A DNA stretch of 64,000 nt from Catenuloplanes indicus (GTDB taxonomy: Bacteria > Actinomycetota > Actinomycetes > Mycobacteriales > Micromonosporaceae). Location: assembly GCF_030813715.1 (NCBI RefSeq), contig NZ_JAUSUZ010000001.1, positions 1,550,001 through 1,614,000 on the forward strand, given 5' to 3'. This document shows positions 49,666 through 57,361 of the stretch, piece after piece (position 1 is the stretch's first letter; the number at the start of each line of letters is the position of its first letter). A program made the position numbers and the translations under genes. Under the pieces are notes generated by a model. It ran no database searches. It had not been told where the DNA came from and saw nothing but the letters and a program-made list of their open reading frames with translations.

Positions 49666-49748
49666 CCTGTGTGATCAATCAGTGGAGCAAAATGGATATC
49701 AACTTCGCTCGATGATCTCCTTTTCGCTCCACTGATTGATCACACAGG
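49666..49748. repeat. Long hairpin with perfect 23-bp arms
   Basis: Left arm 49666-49688 (CCTGTGTGATCAATCAGTGG and three more bases), right arm 49726-49748 its exact complement, loop 37 nt. Complementarity continues imperfectly into an A-run/T-run beside the loop. It is far from both flanking genes (522 and 258 nt), so a simple terminator is doubtful; it may be a dispersed palindromic element. Confidence 0.85.
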
Positions 49749-50006
49749 CGCCGGACCGGCGGCGGGTGCGATCACCAGGCGCAAACGGCCGCGAACTTAT
49801 CCGGAAATTTCGGGCGGACAGCGCGCATGGGCGTCATGCAGGCTGGGTCCGCACCGACGAGGTGAGGCCGCCCGGTACGCGCGGCCGACCTGCGGCCAGC
49901 GCCTCGGCGGGAACGCGCACCAGAGTCGCTCCCGCGGGCACCGCCGCGTCGCCGGTCACCACGAGCCACGACCCGCATGCGTGCCCGGGTCACGGCTCGG
50001 GCACGC

Positions 50007-51431
50007 TCAGCTGGTCTTGGTGATCACGACGGAGCTGACCGGGGTCTTGTTGAGGCGGTCGATCGGGGTGGTGACCCCGGCGCCCCACGTGCCGTCCTCG
50101 GTGGCCTTCCGCTTGTGGTCGGCCAGGAACGTGTAGTCGGCCTGGGACAGGCGGTCGATGCGCACCGTCCACTTCTCGCCGACGCCCTCGCCGTCCTTGG
50201 GACCCAGCGTGACCGTGTAGTCCTCGGCGACGCCGTTCTTGATCGTGATCGGCCCGTCGAGGAAGCACCATTCCTTGACGCAGACGGTCAGCGCGAGCTT
50301 CGTGCCGGTCGCGGCCACGTCCGCGCCGGAGAGCGCGACCGAGACCGTGAAGTCCCGGGAGACGCCGTCCCCGTTCTTCGGCGAGACGATCCGTGTGGTG
50401 GCCGCCGGCGGTTTCGCCGGTGCCGCCGTGGTCGCCGCCGGTGCCGGTGCGGCCGGGGCGGGCGTGGTGGCGGCCGGGGCGCCCGTCGCGGACGCGGACG
50501 GCGTGGCCGACGGCAGCGTGCCCAGCGCGGAGTCGCCCGCGCCGGAGGGCCCTGCCGTGGCAGCCGGCTCGCCGGTCGCGTCGGCCACCGGCGTCACCGG
50601 ATCCGCACCCGGCCGGACCAGCACGACGACCAGCATGATCACGGCGAACACGACCGCGGCCGCGGCGATCACCCAGGGCGTACGGTTCTGCTTCCGCGCC
50701 TCGCCCGGCTCCCCGAACGGCGACGACGGCACTCCGGAAACCGGCGCCCCGAACGTCGGCGAGCCGGACACCGGCTGGCCATAGCCCGGCCCGCCGGAAA
50801 CGGGCTGACCAGGCCCGCCGGACACCGGCTGCCCGTAACCCGGCTGGCCACCATGAGGTGCGCCGGAGACCGGCTGGCCACCATGAGGTGCGCCGGAGAC
50901 CGGCTGGCCTACGGCCGGGGTCGCGAACGGCGGCATCGGGGTGGTCGGCGTCTCCGCGGCCGGGACCGCGGGCAGCTGGGTGGTCGGGAAACCGTCCTCG
51001 GTCGCGGTCGGCGCACCCGCTGCCACGTACTCACGGGCGTGCGCCACCGCCGGGTGACCCTCGCCGAGCGCGGCCGGCCCGTGCTCCGCGACCAGCGCGA
51101 AGTTCTTCTTCGCCACCAGCCGGTTGGCCAGCTCGTCCGCGACCACGGCCAGGTCGTACGCCAGCAGCACCATCACCGGGTCGACCGGCTGGATCCGCTG
51201 CTGACCGGCCGCGTACGCCTCCTCCAGCAGCCGCCGCGCGCCGGTGTGGTCGCCGGCCTGCGCGTACAGCCCGGCGAGCTGGCGCATGGTGGTGAGCAGC
51301 TCCGGGTCACCCGTGGTAAGCCCGGGCCGGCCCTGGTCGACGGCCTTCTCCAGCAGGGCCCGGGCCGCGGCCGGGTCCCCGCCCTCCGCGATCCGCTGGG
51401 CCTGCTGGCGGGCTTCGGGATACGAGTGCAC
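50007..51431 (-). CDS. TPR-containing membrane protein with Pro/Gly repeat linker
   Basis: A 474-residue protein. Residues 1-140 contain tetratricopeptide-type helices (ALLEKAVDQGRPGLTTGD, LAGLYAQAGDHTGARRLLEEAYAAG). A disordered linker follows with repeats of GQPVSG-A/G-P. One membrane helix (WVIAAAAVVFAVIMLVVVLV) separates it from a Thr/Ala/Pro stalk and a C-terminal extracytoplasmic domain with one Cys pair (LTVCVKEWCFLDGP). So cytoplasmic TPR and an external sensor-like domain are joined. GTG start at 51431 is tentative. Function unknown. Confidence 0.6.
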   Translation of the reverse strand: MHSYPEARQQAQRIAEGGDPAAARALLEKAVDQGRPGLTTGDPELLTTMRQLAGLYAQAGDHTGARRLLEEAYAAGQQRIQPVDPVMVLLAYDLAVVADELANRLVAKKNFALVAEHGPAALGEGHPAVAHAREYVAAGAPTATEDGFPTTQLPAVPAAETPTTPMPPFATPAVGQPVSGAPHGGQPVSGAPHGGQPGYGQPVSGGPGQPVSGGPGYGQPVSGSPTFGAPVSGVPSSPFGEPGEARKQNRTPWVIAAAAVVFAVIMLVVVLVRPGADPVTPVADATGEPAATAGPSGAGDSALGTLPSATPSASATGAPAATTPAPAAPAPAATTAAPAKPPAATTRIVSPKNGDGVSRDFTVSVALSGADVAATGTKLALTVCVKEWCFLDGPITIKNGVAEDYTVTLGPKDGEGVGEKWTVRIDRLSQADYTFLADHKRKATEDGTWGAGVTTPIDRLNKTPVSSVVITKTS

Positions 51432-51597
51432 CCGGACATGGTTCCTGATCGCCGCAACGCCCCGCCACCCCGGTCCCGCGGTCCCGCGAGCAGGGCACGA
51501 TCCACCGGCAGCCCGGCTCGGGGACCGCCGTGGCCCGGTACCGGCGGTCCCCGAGCCACGCGTAACCGGTGGCGCGGGTGGCGTACCGTCCCAGGTC

Positions 51598-51699
51598 ATG
51601 ATCGCCGTACGCCCCTGGCACCTGGTAGTCCTGCTGATCTGCATGGGCGGCACCGCCGCGCTCGTCGCCGCCGCGGTAGCGCTGAGCCGGCGGCGGTAG
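51598..51699 (+). CDS. Small single-helix membrane protein (33 aa)
   Basis: MIAVRPWHLVVLLICMGG then an Ala/Val-rich stretch and a final LSRRR: one transmembrane helix with a positive C-terminal stop-transfer. The RPWHLVVLL opening resembles small actinobacterial membrane proteins that I have seen as hypothetical genes. No clear ribosome site. It starts 166 nt from the divergent TPR gene and is followed after 36 nt by another membrane protein on the same strand. Confidence 0.45.
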   Translation: MIAVRPWHLVVLLICMGGTAALVAAAVALSRRR

Positions 51700-51735
51700 C
51701 GGCCGGCCGTTGCCGGCCATGCGCACACTGGACCC

Positions 51736-52287
51736 GTGCCCCCGACGCGGAAGACCCCACCGAGGATCCCCACCCCGGTCGCCTGGCTGGTGGCCGCCGT
51801 GGTCGTACCGGTATGGATCTGGTGCTGCGTGGCGGGCGTGTGGGCCTTCGGCAAGGAGTCGCTGGCCCGGGCCGGGTGGATCGGCGACCGCGGCACGGTG
51901 GTCGTCGACGGCTGCGCGGACGACCTGATCACCATCGGCATCGGCGCGAAATGGGAGGACTGTTCCGGCCTCTTCACCGCGGCCGGCGGCACCACGGCAC
52001 CGGAGCCGGTGGTGATCGCCAACTCCCGCGAGCTCGCGACCGGCAGCCGCGTCGAGGTGCTGCTGGTCGGCGACGTGGCGTACCTGCCGCACTGGGGTGA
52101 CGCCATCGCCGCCGCGATCACCATGCTGGTGTGCGCCGCGTTCGGCGGCATCGTGATCGTCCCGCTCCTGCTGGCGCTCCACGCGCGGGTGACGCGGCGG
52201 AACCCGCCGGTCGTGACGCAGCGCCGCCGGATCGGGAGATCCCGCCGCGGCCGCCGGGCGGCGTCGCGCGGCGGACGGCCGAACTGA
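51736..52287 (+). CDS. Hypothetical membrane protein
   Basis: A 183-residue protein with two hydrophobic segments (about 15-38, VAWLVAAVVVPVWIWCC; about 125-148, AAAITMLVCAAFGGIVIVPLL). The part between them (VVVDGCADDLITIG, KWEDCSGLFTAAGG) would face outside and has two cysteines that could form a disulfide. The C-terminus is strongly Arg-rich and cytoplasmic. GTG start at 51736. No recognised family. It follows the 33-residue membrane protein and may be co-transcribed. Confidence 0.6.
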   Translation: MPPTRKTPPRIPTPVAWLVAAVVVPVWIWCCVAGVWAFGKESLARAGWIGDRGTVVVDGCADDLITIGIGAKWEDCSGLFTAAGGTTAPEPVVIANSRELATGSRVEVLLVGDVAYLPHWGDAIAAAITMLVCAAFGGIVIVPLLLALHARVTRRNPPVVTQRRRIGRSRRGRRAASRGGRPN

Positions 52288-52405
52288 TACGCAAAGTCAC
52301 CGCAAAACTACCCAAAAAATTCTCGGATCCGGGGCAGCAGCGACGACGGTTGACCGCGTTCAGGGGGTGGAGAACAACCGGCGAGGTCCGAGGAGAACAG
52401 CACCG

Positions 52406-53431
52406 ATGGCATCCAAGCGCAGGCGGATCACAGTGGGAGTGACGGTCACCGCGGCCGTGGCCGTGCTCCTCGGGGTCGGCATCGGCACCGCGAACGCGGG
52501 CACCCGCCCCTGGTGGGACCGGTGGAAGCCGCGGCCGAAGCCGGTCGCGTCCGCACCGGCCACGCCGACGCCCACGCCGTCCGCCGTCGCCACCACGAAG
52601 GCACCGGCGCCGAGCGTGTCGCCGTCGCGCACCACCGCCGCGCCGAGCGTCACCCCGGCCACGTCGAAGCCGGCGGCGTCACCGTCGGTGACCGCCCCCG
52701 CCACCGGCGCCTGGACGCCGCCGCCGGCGAACGCGGGCTTCGACTACCAGATCGGCGGGGCGTACGCGCCGCCGTCCGGCGTGACCGTGGTCAGCCGGGA
52801 CAGCGAGGCCAGCCCGGCCGCGGGGCTCTACAACATCTGCTACATCAACGCGTTCCAGGTGCAGCCGGGCGCGCAGTCGTGGTGGGAGAAGAACCACAAC
52901 GACCTGCTGCTGCGGGACAAGAGCGGCAACCTCGTGATCGACGAGGACTGGGACGAGGCGATGCTGGACTTCTCCACCGCGGCCAAGCGCGCCGCGCTGA
53001 CCACGGTCGCGGCCGGCTGGATCGACCAGTGCAAGGCCAAGGGCTTCCAGGCGATCGAGCCGGACAACCTCGACTCGTACACCCGGTCCAACGGGTTGCT
53101 GACCCAGGCTCAGGCGGTGGAGTACGCGGCGGCGCTCTCCGCCTACGCACACGGCAAGGGCCTGGCCGTCGGTCAGAAGAACCTGGCGGAGCTGTCCACC
53201 GCGAACGCGAAGAAGGCCGGGTTCGACTTCGCGGTCGCCGAGGAGTGCGGGGCGTGGAACGAGTGCGACCGCTACACCGCTACGTACGGTAACAACGTCG
53301 TCGTGATCGAATACACTCAGAGCGGCTTCACGAAGGCGTGCAACGGGTTCGGCAGCAAGCTCTCGATCGTCCTGCGGGACGTCGACGTGACGGCGCCGGG
53401 GTCGCGTTCGTACGTGTTCAAGGGCTGCTGA
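52406..53431 (+). CDS. Secreted GH114-like (endo-alpha-1,4-polygalactosaminidase-type) hydrolase
   Basis: A 341-residue exported protein: signal peptide about 1-31 (ending TANA), a Pro/Thr/Ser/Ala-rich linker to about 110, then a TIM-barrel of the GH114/TM1410 type. Diagnostic parts are FDYQIGGAY, YNICYINAFQ, FQAIEPDNLDSY (catalytic-region Glu and Asp), GQKNLAEL and FAVAEECGAW. Members cleave galactosaminogalactan-type polymers of fungal walls. GAGGAGA precedes the ATG at 52406. The gap before it is low in GC (AAAACTACCCAAAAAATT) and probably holds the promoter. Confidence 0.8.
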   Translation: MASKRRRITVGVTVTAAVAVLLGVGIGTANAGTRPWWDRWKPRPKPVASAPATPTPTPSAVATTKAPAPSVSPSRTTAAPSVTPATSKPAASPSVTAPATGAWTPPPANAGFDYQIGGAYAPPSGVTVVSRDSEASPAAGLYNICYINAFQVQPGAQSWWEKNHNDLLLRDKSGNLVIDEDWDEAMLDFSTAAKRAALTTVAAGWIDQCKAKGFQAIEPDNLDSYTRSNGLLTQAQAVEYAAALSAYAHGKGLAVGQKNLAELSTANAKKAGFDFAVAEECGAWNECDRYTATYGNNVVVIEYTQSGFTKACNGFGSKLSIVLRDVDVTAPGSRSYVFKGC

Positions 53432-53519
53432 TCTGCTTTCCCGATTCCGCTACGCCCCCGAGATCTCCGGTGCCCCGCGCGGGCCCGGAGATCTCCGGCG
53501 TCGAGGCGAACAGGCCACG

Positions 53520-54053
53520 ATGAGCACCAACGAGTCGACGACGGTCGTCACCGGCCGTGCGGAGGACTTCGACGACTTCGTGCACGGCCGCGGCCGGGCG
53601 CTGCTGCGGTTCGCGTACGTGCTGTCCGGTGACGCGCACCTGGCGGAGGACCTGGTGCAGGAGGTGCTGGCGCGCATGCACCGGCGCTGGCACAAGGTCA
53701 CCGTGATGGAGAGCCCGGAGGCGTACGTGCGGACCGCGATCGTGCGCCAGTTCGTCTCCTGGCGCCGGCGCTTCTCCGCCCGGGAGGCGATCCTCGCGGA
53801 CGTGCCGGAGCCGGCCGGTGTCGACGAACCACAGGCGCGGGTGGCCGCCCGCGACCAGATGTGGCAGCTGATGGCCGGGCTGCCGCGCTCTCAGCGCGCG
53901 GTGCTGGTGCTGCGCTTCTACGAGGATCTGCCGGACGACGAGATCGCCGCGCTGCTGGGCTGCGGGCAGTCCACGGTCCGGTCCCAGGCGGCCCGCGCGC
54001 TGGCGAGGATGCGGACCATGTTGAGCGAGAGAGGAGTGGGCGGCGATGGATGA
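53520..54053 (+). CDS. ECF sigma factor, SigE family
   Basis: A 177-residue ECF sigma factor. Region 2: FDDFVHGRGRALLRFAYVLSG, LAEDLVQEVLARMHRRW and YVRTAIVRQFVSWRRRF. Region 4: LPRSQRAVLVLRFYEDLPDDEIAALLGCGQSTVRSQAARAL. This is the actinobacterial SigE-like (M. tuberculosis-unrelated 'SigE family') type that is co-encoded with a membrane protein. It overlaps by 8 nt the next gene, whose product likely controls it. Starts 88 nt after the GH114-like gene. Confidence 0.9.
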   Translation: MSTNESTTVVTGRAEDFDDFVHGRGRALLRFAYVLSGDAHLAEDLVQEVLARMHRRWHKVTVMESPEAYVRTAIVRQFVSWRRRFSAREAILADVPEPAGVDEPQARVAARDQMWQLMAGLPRSQRAVLVLRFYEDLPDDEIAALLGCGQSTVRSQAARALARMRTMLSERGVGGDG

Positions 54054-55110
54054 GCTGGACCGGTTGCTGGCGGAGACGATGCACGACGCGGCCGGCCGCG
54101 CCCCCTCCGACGACGGCCTGCTGCGCGGCGTGCACACGCGGTCCCGGGTGCTCCGCCGGCGCCGCATGATCACCACGAGCGTTTCCGCGGTGGTGGCCGT
54201 GGTCGCGGTCGGCGTGCCGGTCGCGGCCGTGCTGACCACCCGGCCCGAGCCGGTCGTGCCACCGGCCGCCACCGCACCGGCCGTGCCGCCCTCCCCCACC
54301 GCCGCGGCCAGCGCGTCCCCGTCCCCGCCGGCCGCGCCGCCGTCGAGCGGCCCGCCGTCGCCGTCCGCGCCGCCGCCGGAGAGCGAGGCGCCGGCCGGCA
54401 CCGCGGTGACGCTGGCCGAGGGCTGGACCGCGCCGGTGTTCCCGTACACGCTGCCGCCCGCGGACGACCGGCGCACGCCGGTGGCCACGATGAGCGGCGG
54501 CGACCTGATCGGCTTCTTCGAGACCACCGACCCGGCGCACGAGGCGGACATCACGGTCACGGTGTCCGGCGTGCGCCCGTCGTTCGGCACGCCCGGCACC
54601 GAGACCGCGCGGCAGGTGCGCGGCAGGGCCGGCACGCTGCGGACCGTGGACGTGCAGCCGGCCCGGCAGCTCACGCTGTACTGGCAGGAGTCGCCGGGCC
54701 GGTGGATCTCGCTGACCACGGACGACACGTACACGCCGGACCAGGTGGTCGAGTGGGCCGGCGCGCTGTCCGAGGCGTCGATCGCGGTGCAGCCGCCGTT
54801 CCGGCTCGGCGTGTCCCCGGCCGGGCTGACCACCACGACCGTCACCAAGTCTCGGATGATCTTCACCGGCCCGGGCGACGTCAGCCTGATCCTGCGCAAG
54901 CGGCAGCAGCTGACCGGCACGAACCAGACCATCAACGGGTACGCCGCGGCGCTCACCCGGGACGACGCCGGCGCCCGGCTGACCATCGACGTGGACGACT
55001 GGGACGCCACGCTGGAGATCACCGTCACCGGCGGCCTCACCATCACCGACGCCGACCTGCTCCGCCTCGGCACCGGCGTGCAGCTGCTGACCCGCTCCAA
55101 CCCGGAGTAG
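54046..55110 (+). CDS. Membrane partner of the ECF sigma factor (putative anti-sigma)
   Basis: A 354-residue single-pass protein. A cytoplasmic N-terminus (MDELDRLLAETMHDAAGR) of about 45 residues is followed by one transmembrane helix (about 46-65, TSVSAVVAVVAVGVPVAAVL), a Pro/Ser/Ala linker and an extracytoplasmic domain of about 240 residues with no recognised family. Gene overlap with the sigma factor and this topology fit an anti-sigma-like regulator, though no zinc-binding HxxxCxxC motif is present in the N-terminus. The function is inferred from context only. Confidence 0.6.
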   Translation: MDELDRLLAETMHDAAGRAPSDDGLLRGVHTRSRVLRRRRMITTSVSAVVAVVAVGVPVAAVLTTRPEPVVPPAATAPAVPPSPTAAASASPSPPAAPPSSGPPSPSAPPPESEAPAGTAVTLAEGWTAPVFPYTLPPADDRRTPVATMSGGDLIGFFETTDPAHEADITVTVSGVRPSFGTPGTETARQVRGRAGTLRTVDVQPARQLTLYWQESPGRWISLTTDDTYTPDQVVEWAGALSEASIAVQPPFRLGVSPAGLTTTTVTKSRMIFTGPGDVSLILRKRQQLTGTNQTINGYAAALTRDDAGARLTIDVDDWDATLEITVTGGLTITDADLLRLGTGVQLLTRSNPE

Positions 55111-55130
55111 CAGGCCGTTTCCCCAGGGGG

Positions 55131-55165
55131 TCCCGCCCGTCCGCCGGCTCAGCGGGCGGGCGGGA
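55131..55165. terminator. Hairpin terminator between convergent genes
   Basis: TCCCGCCCG pairs with CGGGCGGGA over a 17-nt loop. The stop of the SARP-type gene (55149-55151) lies in the loop; 20 nt separate it from the other gene's stop. Confidence 0.5.
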
Positions 55166-57158
55166 ACTGGCCGTAGTCCTGCACGATGCCGGTGGTCAGC
55201 GTCATCAGCTCGGGTGACTCGCGCTGCAGGTCCGGGTCCTTGAAACTGAACGCGAACAGGCCGTCCGCGACCAGCCGGGCCAGCGCCTCCGGCGGGAACG
55301 TGCGGTGCAGGTCGTCCAGGTAGACGGCGAGCGAGTCCTCGTGCGGGCCGTAGTGCGAGACCATCACCGGGCCGTGCGCGCCGAGCACGCCGACCATCTG
55401 CGCGATGTGGTCCGCGTTGCCGTCCTCGGTGAACGCGCCGAAGCTCTGGAAGTCGGACGCGCGCATGACCTCCACGAAATACTGGAACATCGACCGGCCG
55501 GCGCCGTTCTCCGGGTCGTCGTGGGAGGCGTTCCAGCCGTCCCAGTTCAGCGCGATGCGCAGGTTCGGTGCGGCGGCCCGCATCACCCGGATCAGCTCGA
55601 GGTATCGCTCCTTGAGCGCCATGTAGTAGTTCGTGGTCGCCGGGTCGTCGAGGTAGCCGTTGTCCGCGCAGGTCAGGTGCTGGAGGCCGGAGAACATCGA
55701 GATGTACAGCGGCGGCCCGTCCGCCCGGCCCGCGAATGCGGCCGCCAGCCGCCGCATGTCCGGCACGAACTCGTCGGACAGCGGGTAGGGCTGACCGCAC
55801 GCGTGGCCGAACCGGGTGTCCAGCGACTCGCCGTCCTCCCAGGTGCCGACGATCACGTGCATGGCCAGACCGGACGCGTACGTCTGCGGGATCACGTCGG
55901 CCCGCCAGCCCTCGAACCGCTCCAGGTCGCCCTGCTTGTGGTACCAGGTGGTGACCATGCCGATGCCGGACTGCATCAGCGGTGACTTCCCGGCCCGCAC
56001 CGGGTCCGGCCCGAGGCCGAAGAGGATCCGCGGCGCGGCCGCCACCCCGCCCGCGACGCCACCGGCCCGCTGGAGACCGCGACCGGCTACCGTGGCCGAC
56101 CCGCCGGCCAGCACCAGCACCCCGGCCAGCACCAGCGCGAGCAGCGCGGCCGGCACCCGCCGCCGGTCCGCCCGCACCGGCCGCCGGGGCGGCGCGGCCG
56201 GCACCGGCGACGTCACGGCCACCGCCGGGCCGGGGGCGTGCGACGCAGGCGCCGGGGAGCCCGTCGCCGGGGCCGCGGCGTGCGGGCCTGACGTCGCAGG
56301 AGCCGCATCGCGGGAGCCGGAGGCCGCCGGGCCCGTGGTCGGTGGGCCGGCGGCCGGGTCCGGCCGGTCCGCGGTCTCGGTGAGCAGCGCCCGGTAGGCC
56401 TCGCGGAGCCGGCTGCCCGGCTCCGCGCCGAACGTGTCCAGCAGCAGCACGCGCGCCGCCTCGTAGCTGGCCAGCGCGTCCACCTGCCAGCCGGCCGCGC
56501 GCTGCGCGACGACCAGCCGCTCCCAGGCCGGCTCGCGCAGCCGGTCCTCGGTCAGCATCGCGCGAGCCAGCGCGATCGCCTCGCCCGCCTCGCCGGTCGC
56601 GATCAGCGCGTCGGCCAGCGTGTACCGCGCGCTCCAGCGCAGCTCGGTCAGGTGCCGGACGGTGACCGTGTCGAGCGCGTCCGCCTCCGGGTCGCCGCGC
56701 CACAGCGCCAGCGCCCGCTGCTCCAGCCGCACGGCCGCGGCCGGGTCGCCCTGCCCGAGCGCGGCCATCCCGGCCTCGGCCAGCGCACTGAACACGTCCG
56801 CGTCCAGCTCGCCCTCCGCCACCGTGAGCCGGTAGGCGCCGCCACGGCCGGCCAGGCGTGCCTCCCCGTCCGTACCCGGTGGGAGGATCTTGCGCAGTTG
56901 GTGGATGTAGGTCTTGATGCTGCCGCTGACCGAGCTGGGGTAGTCGGCGCGCTCCCAGAGCGCCGCGGCCAGCGTGTCGTTGTCGACCCAGCGGTTGCGC
57001 CCGCGCAGCAGCGCGGCGAGCAGCGTGCGGCGGCGGCCGGGCGGCAGCGGCACGTCGGTCCCGTCCGGCCCGGTCACGGCGAGCGGGCCCAGCACGGCGA
57101 ACGACGGCTCCACGGGATGAGACAACAGACACTCCTGGAAATCGATATCGACCGTCAC
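55149..57158 (-). CDS. Transmembrane SARP/BTAD regulator fused to an extracytoplasmic TIM-barrel-like domain
   Basis: A 669-residue protein. N-terminal OmpR-type winged helix (about 18-100: FAVLGPLAVTGPDG, RRRTLLAALL, SGSIKTYIHQLRKIL) and BTAD helices (about 105-260: DADVFSALAEAGMAAL, LREPAWERLVVAQ, YEAARVLLLDTFG-EPGSRLR), the SARP arrangement. A linker and one transmembrane helix (about 333-355) lead to an outside domain of about 300 residues resembling glycoside-hydrolase barrels (MVTTWYHKQGD, LYISMFSGLQHL, LRIALNWDGWN, PVMVSHYGPHED). GTG at 57158 is used; TTG at 57125 has AGGAG 7 nt before it. It lies divergent from a GH16 gene with SARP-like repeats between. Confidence 0.7.
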   Translation of the reverse strand: MTVDIDFQECLLSHPVEPSFAVLGPLAVTGPDGTDVPLPPGRRRTLLAALLRGRNRWVDNDTLAAALWERADYPSSVSGSIKTYIHQLRKILPPGTDGEARLAGRGGAYRLTVAEGELDADVFSALAEAGMAALGQGDPAAAVRLEQRALALWRGDPEADALDTVTVRHLTELRWSARYTLADALIATGEAGEAIALARAMLTEDRLREPAWERLVVAQRAAGWQVDALASYEAARVLLLDTFGAEPGSRLREAYRALLTETADRPDPAAGPPTTGPAASGSRDAAPATSGPHAAAPATGSPAPASHAPGPAVAVTSPVPAAPPRRPVRADRRRVPAALLALVLAGVLVLAGGSATVAGRGLQRAGGVAGGVAAAPRILFGLGPDPVRAGKSPLMQSGIGMVTTWYHKQGDLERFEGWRADVIPQTYASGLAMHVIVGTWEDGESLDTRFGHACGQPYPLSDEFVPDMRRLAAAFAGRADGPPLYISMFSGLQHLTCADNGYLDDPATTNYYMALKERYLELIRVMRAAAPNLRIALNWDGWNASHDDPENGAGRSMFQYFVEVMRASDFQSFGAFTEDGNADHIAQMVGVLGAHGPVMVSHYGPHEDSLAVYLDDLHRTFPPEALARLVADGLFAFSFKDPDLQRESPELMTLTTGIVQDYGQFPPAR

Positions 57159-57216
57159 AGCCTAGGACAAGAGGTGCCGACCGCGTCACCCGTCCGTACC
57201 GCTTCTGAACTGCGGT

Positions 57217-57246
57217 TTCACCATTTGCTCACCGCGACCTGACCGA
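57217..57246 (+). promoter_or_regulatory. Three direct heptamer repeats at 11-bp period (SARP-type site)
   Basis: TTCACCA (57217), CTCACCG (57228) and CTGACCG (57239): consensus YTSACCR repeated exactly every 11 bp. SARP proteins bind heptameric direct repeats spaced 11 bp apart. The site is in the 203-nt gap between the SARP-type gene and the GH16 gene; a weak CACAGT (57256) stands about 10 nt after it as a -10. Confidence 0.5.
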
Positions 57247-57361
57247 ATCGGCGGGCACAGTGGACGGAGTGCGCGTCCCCTGTTCCCGGGTCATGACGCC
57301 CAACCGCACGCGTCCCTAGCGTGACCTGCGCCGAGCTTCACCGCTAGCAGAGGGAGGGATC

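Larger units (their letters stand above)
49144..50006. other. Long intergenic region with tandem repeats and hairpins
   Basis: An 863-nt stretch without a credible gene. It holds the 19-nt repeat array (49249-49590), a small hairpin GAAATA-N6-TATTTC (49603-49620), and a 23-bp-arm hairpin (49666-49748) in an AT-richer zone. Open frames across the array are produced by the repeats themselves. From 49749 to 50006 I see nothing identifiable. Confidence 0.6.

Noticed and set aside
49736-50023. 95-residue open frame after the hairpin
   Set aside because: No ribosome site, Arg/Pro/Gly-rich composition, and its start lies inside the right arm of the hairpin.
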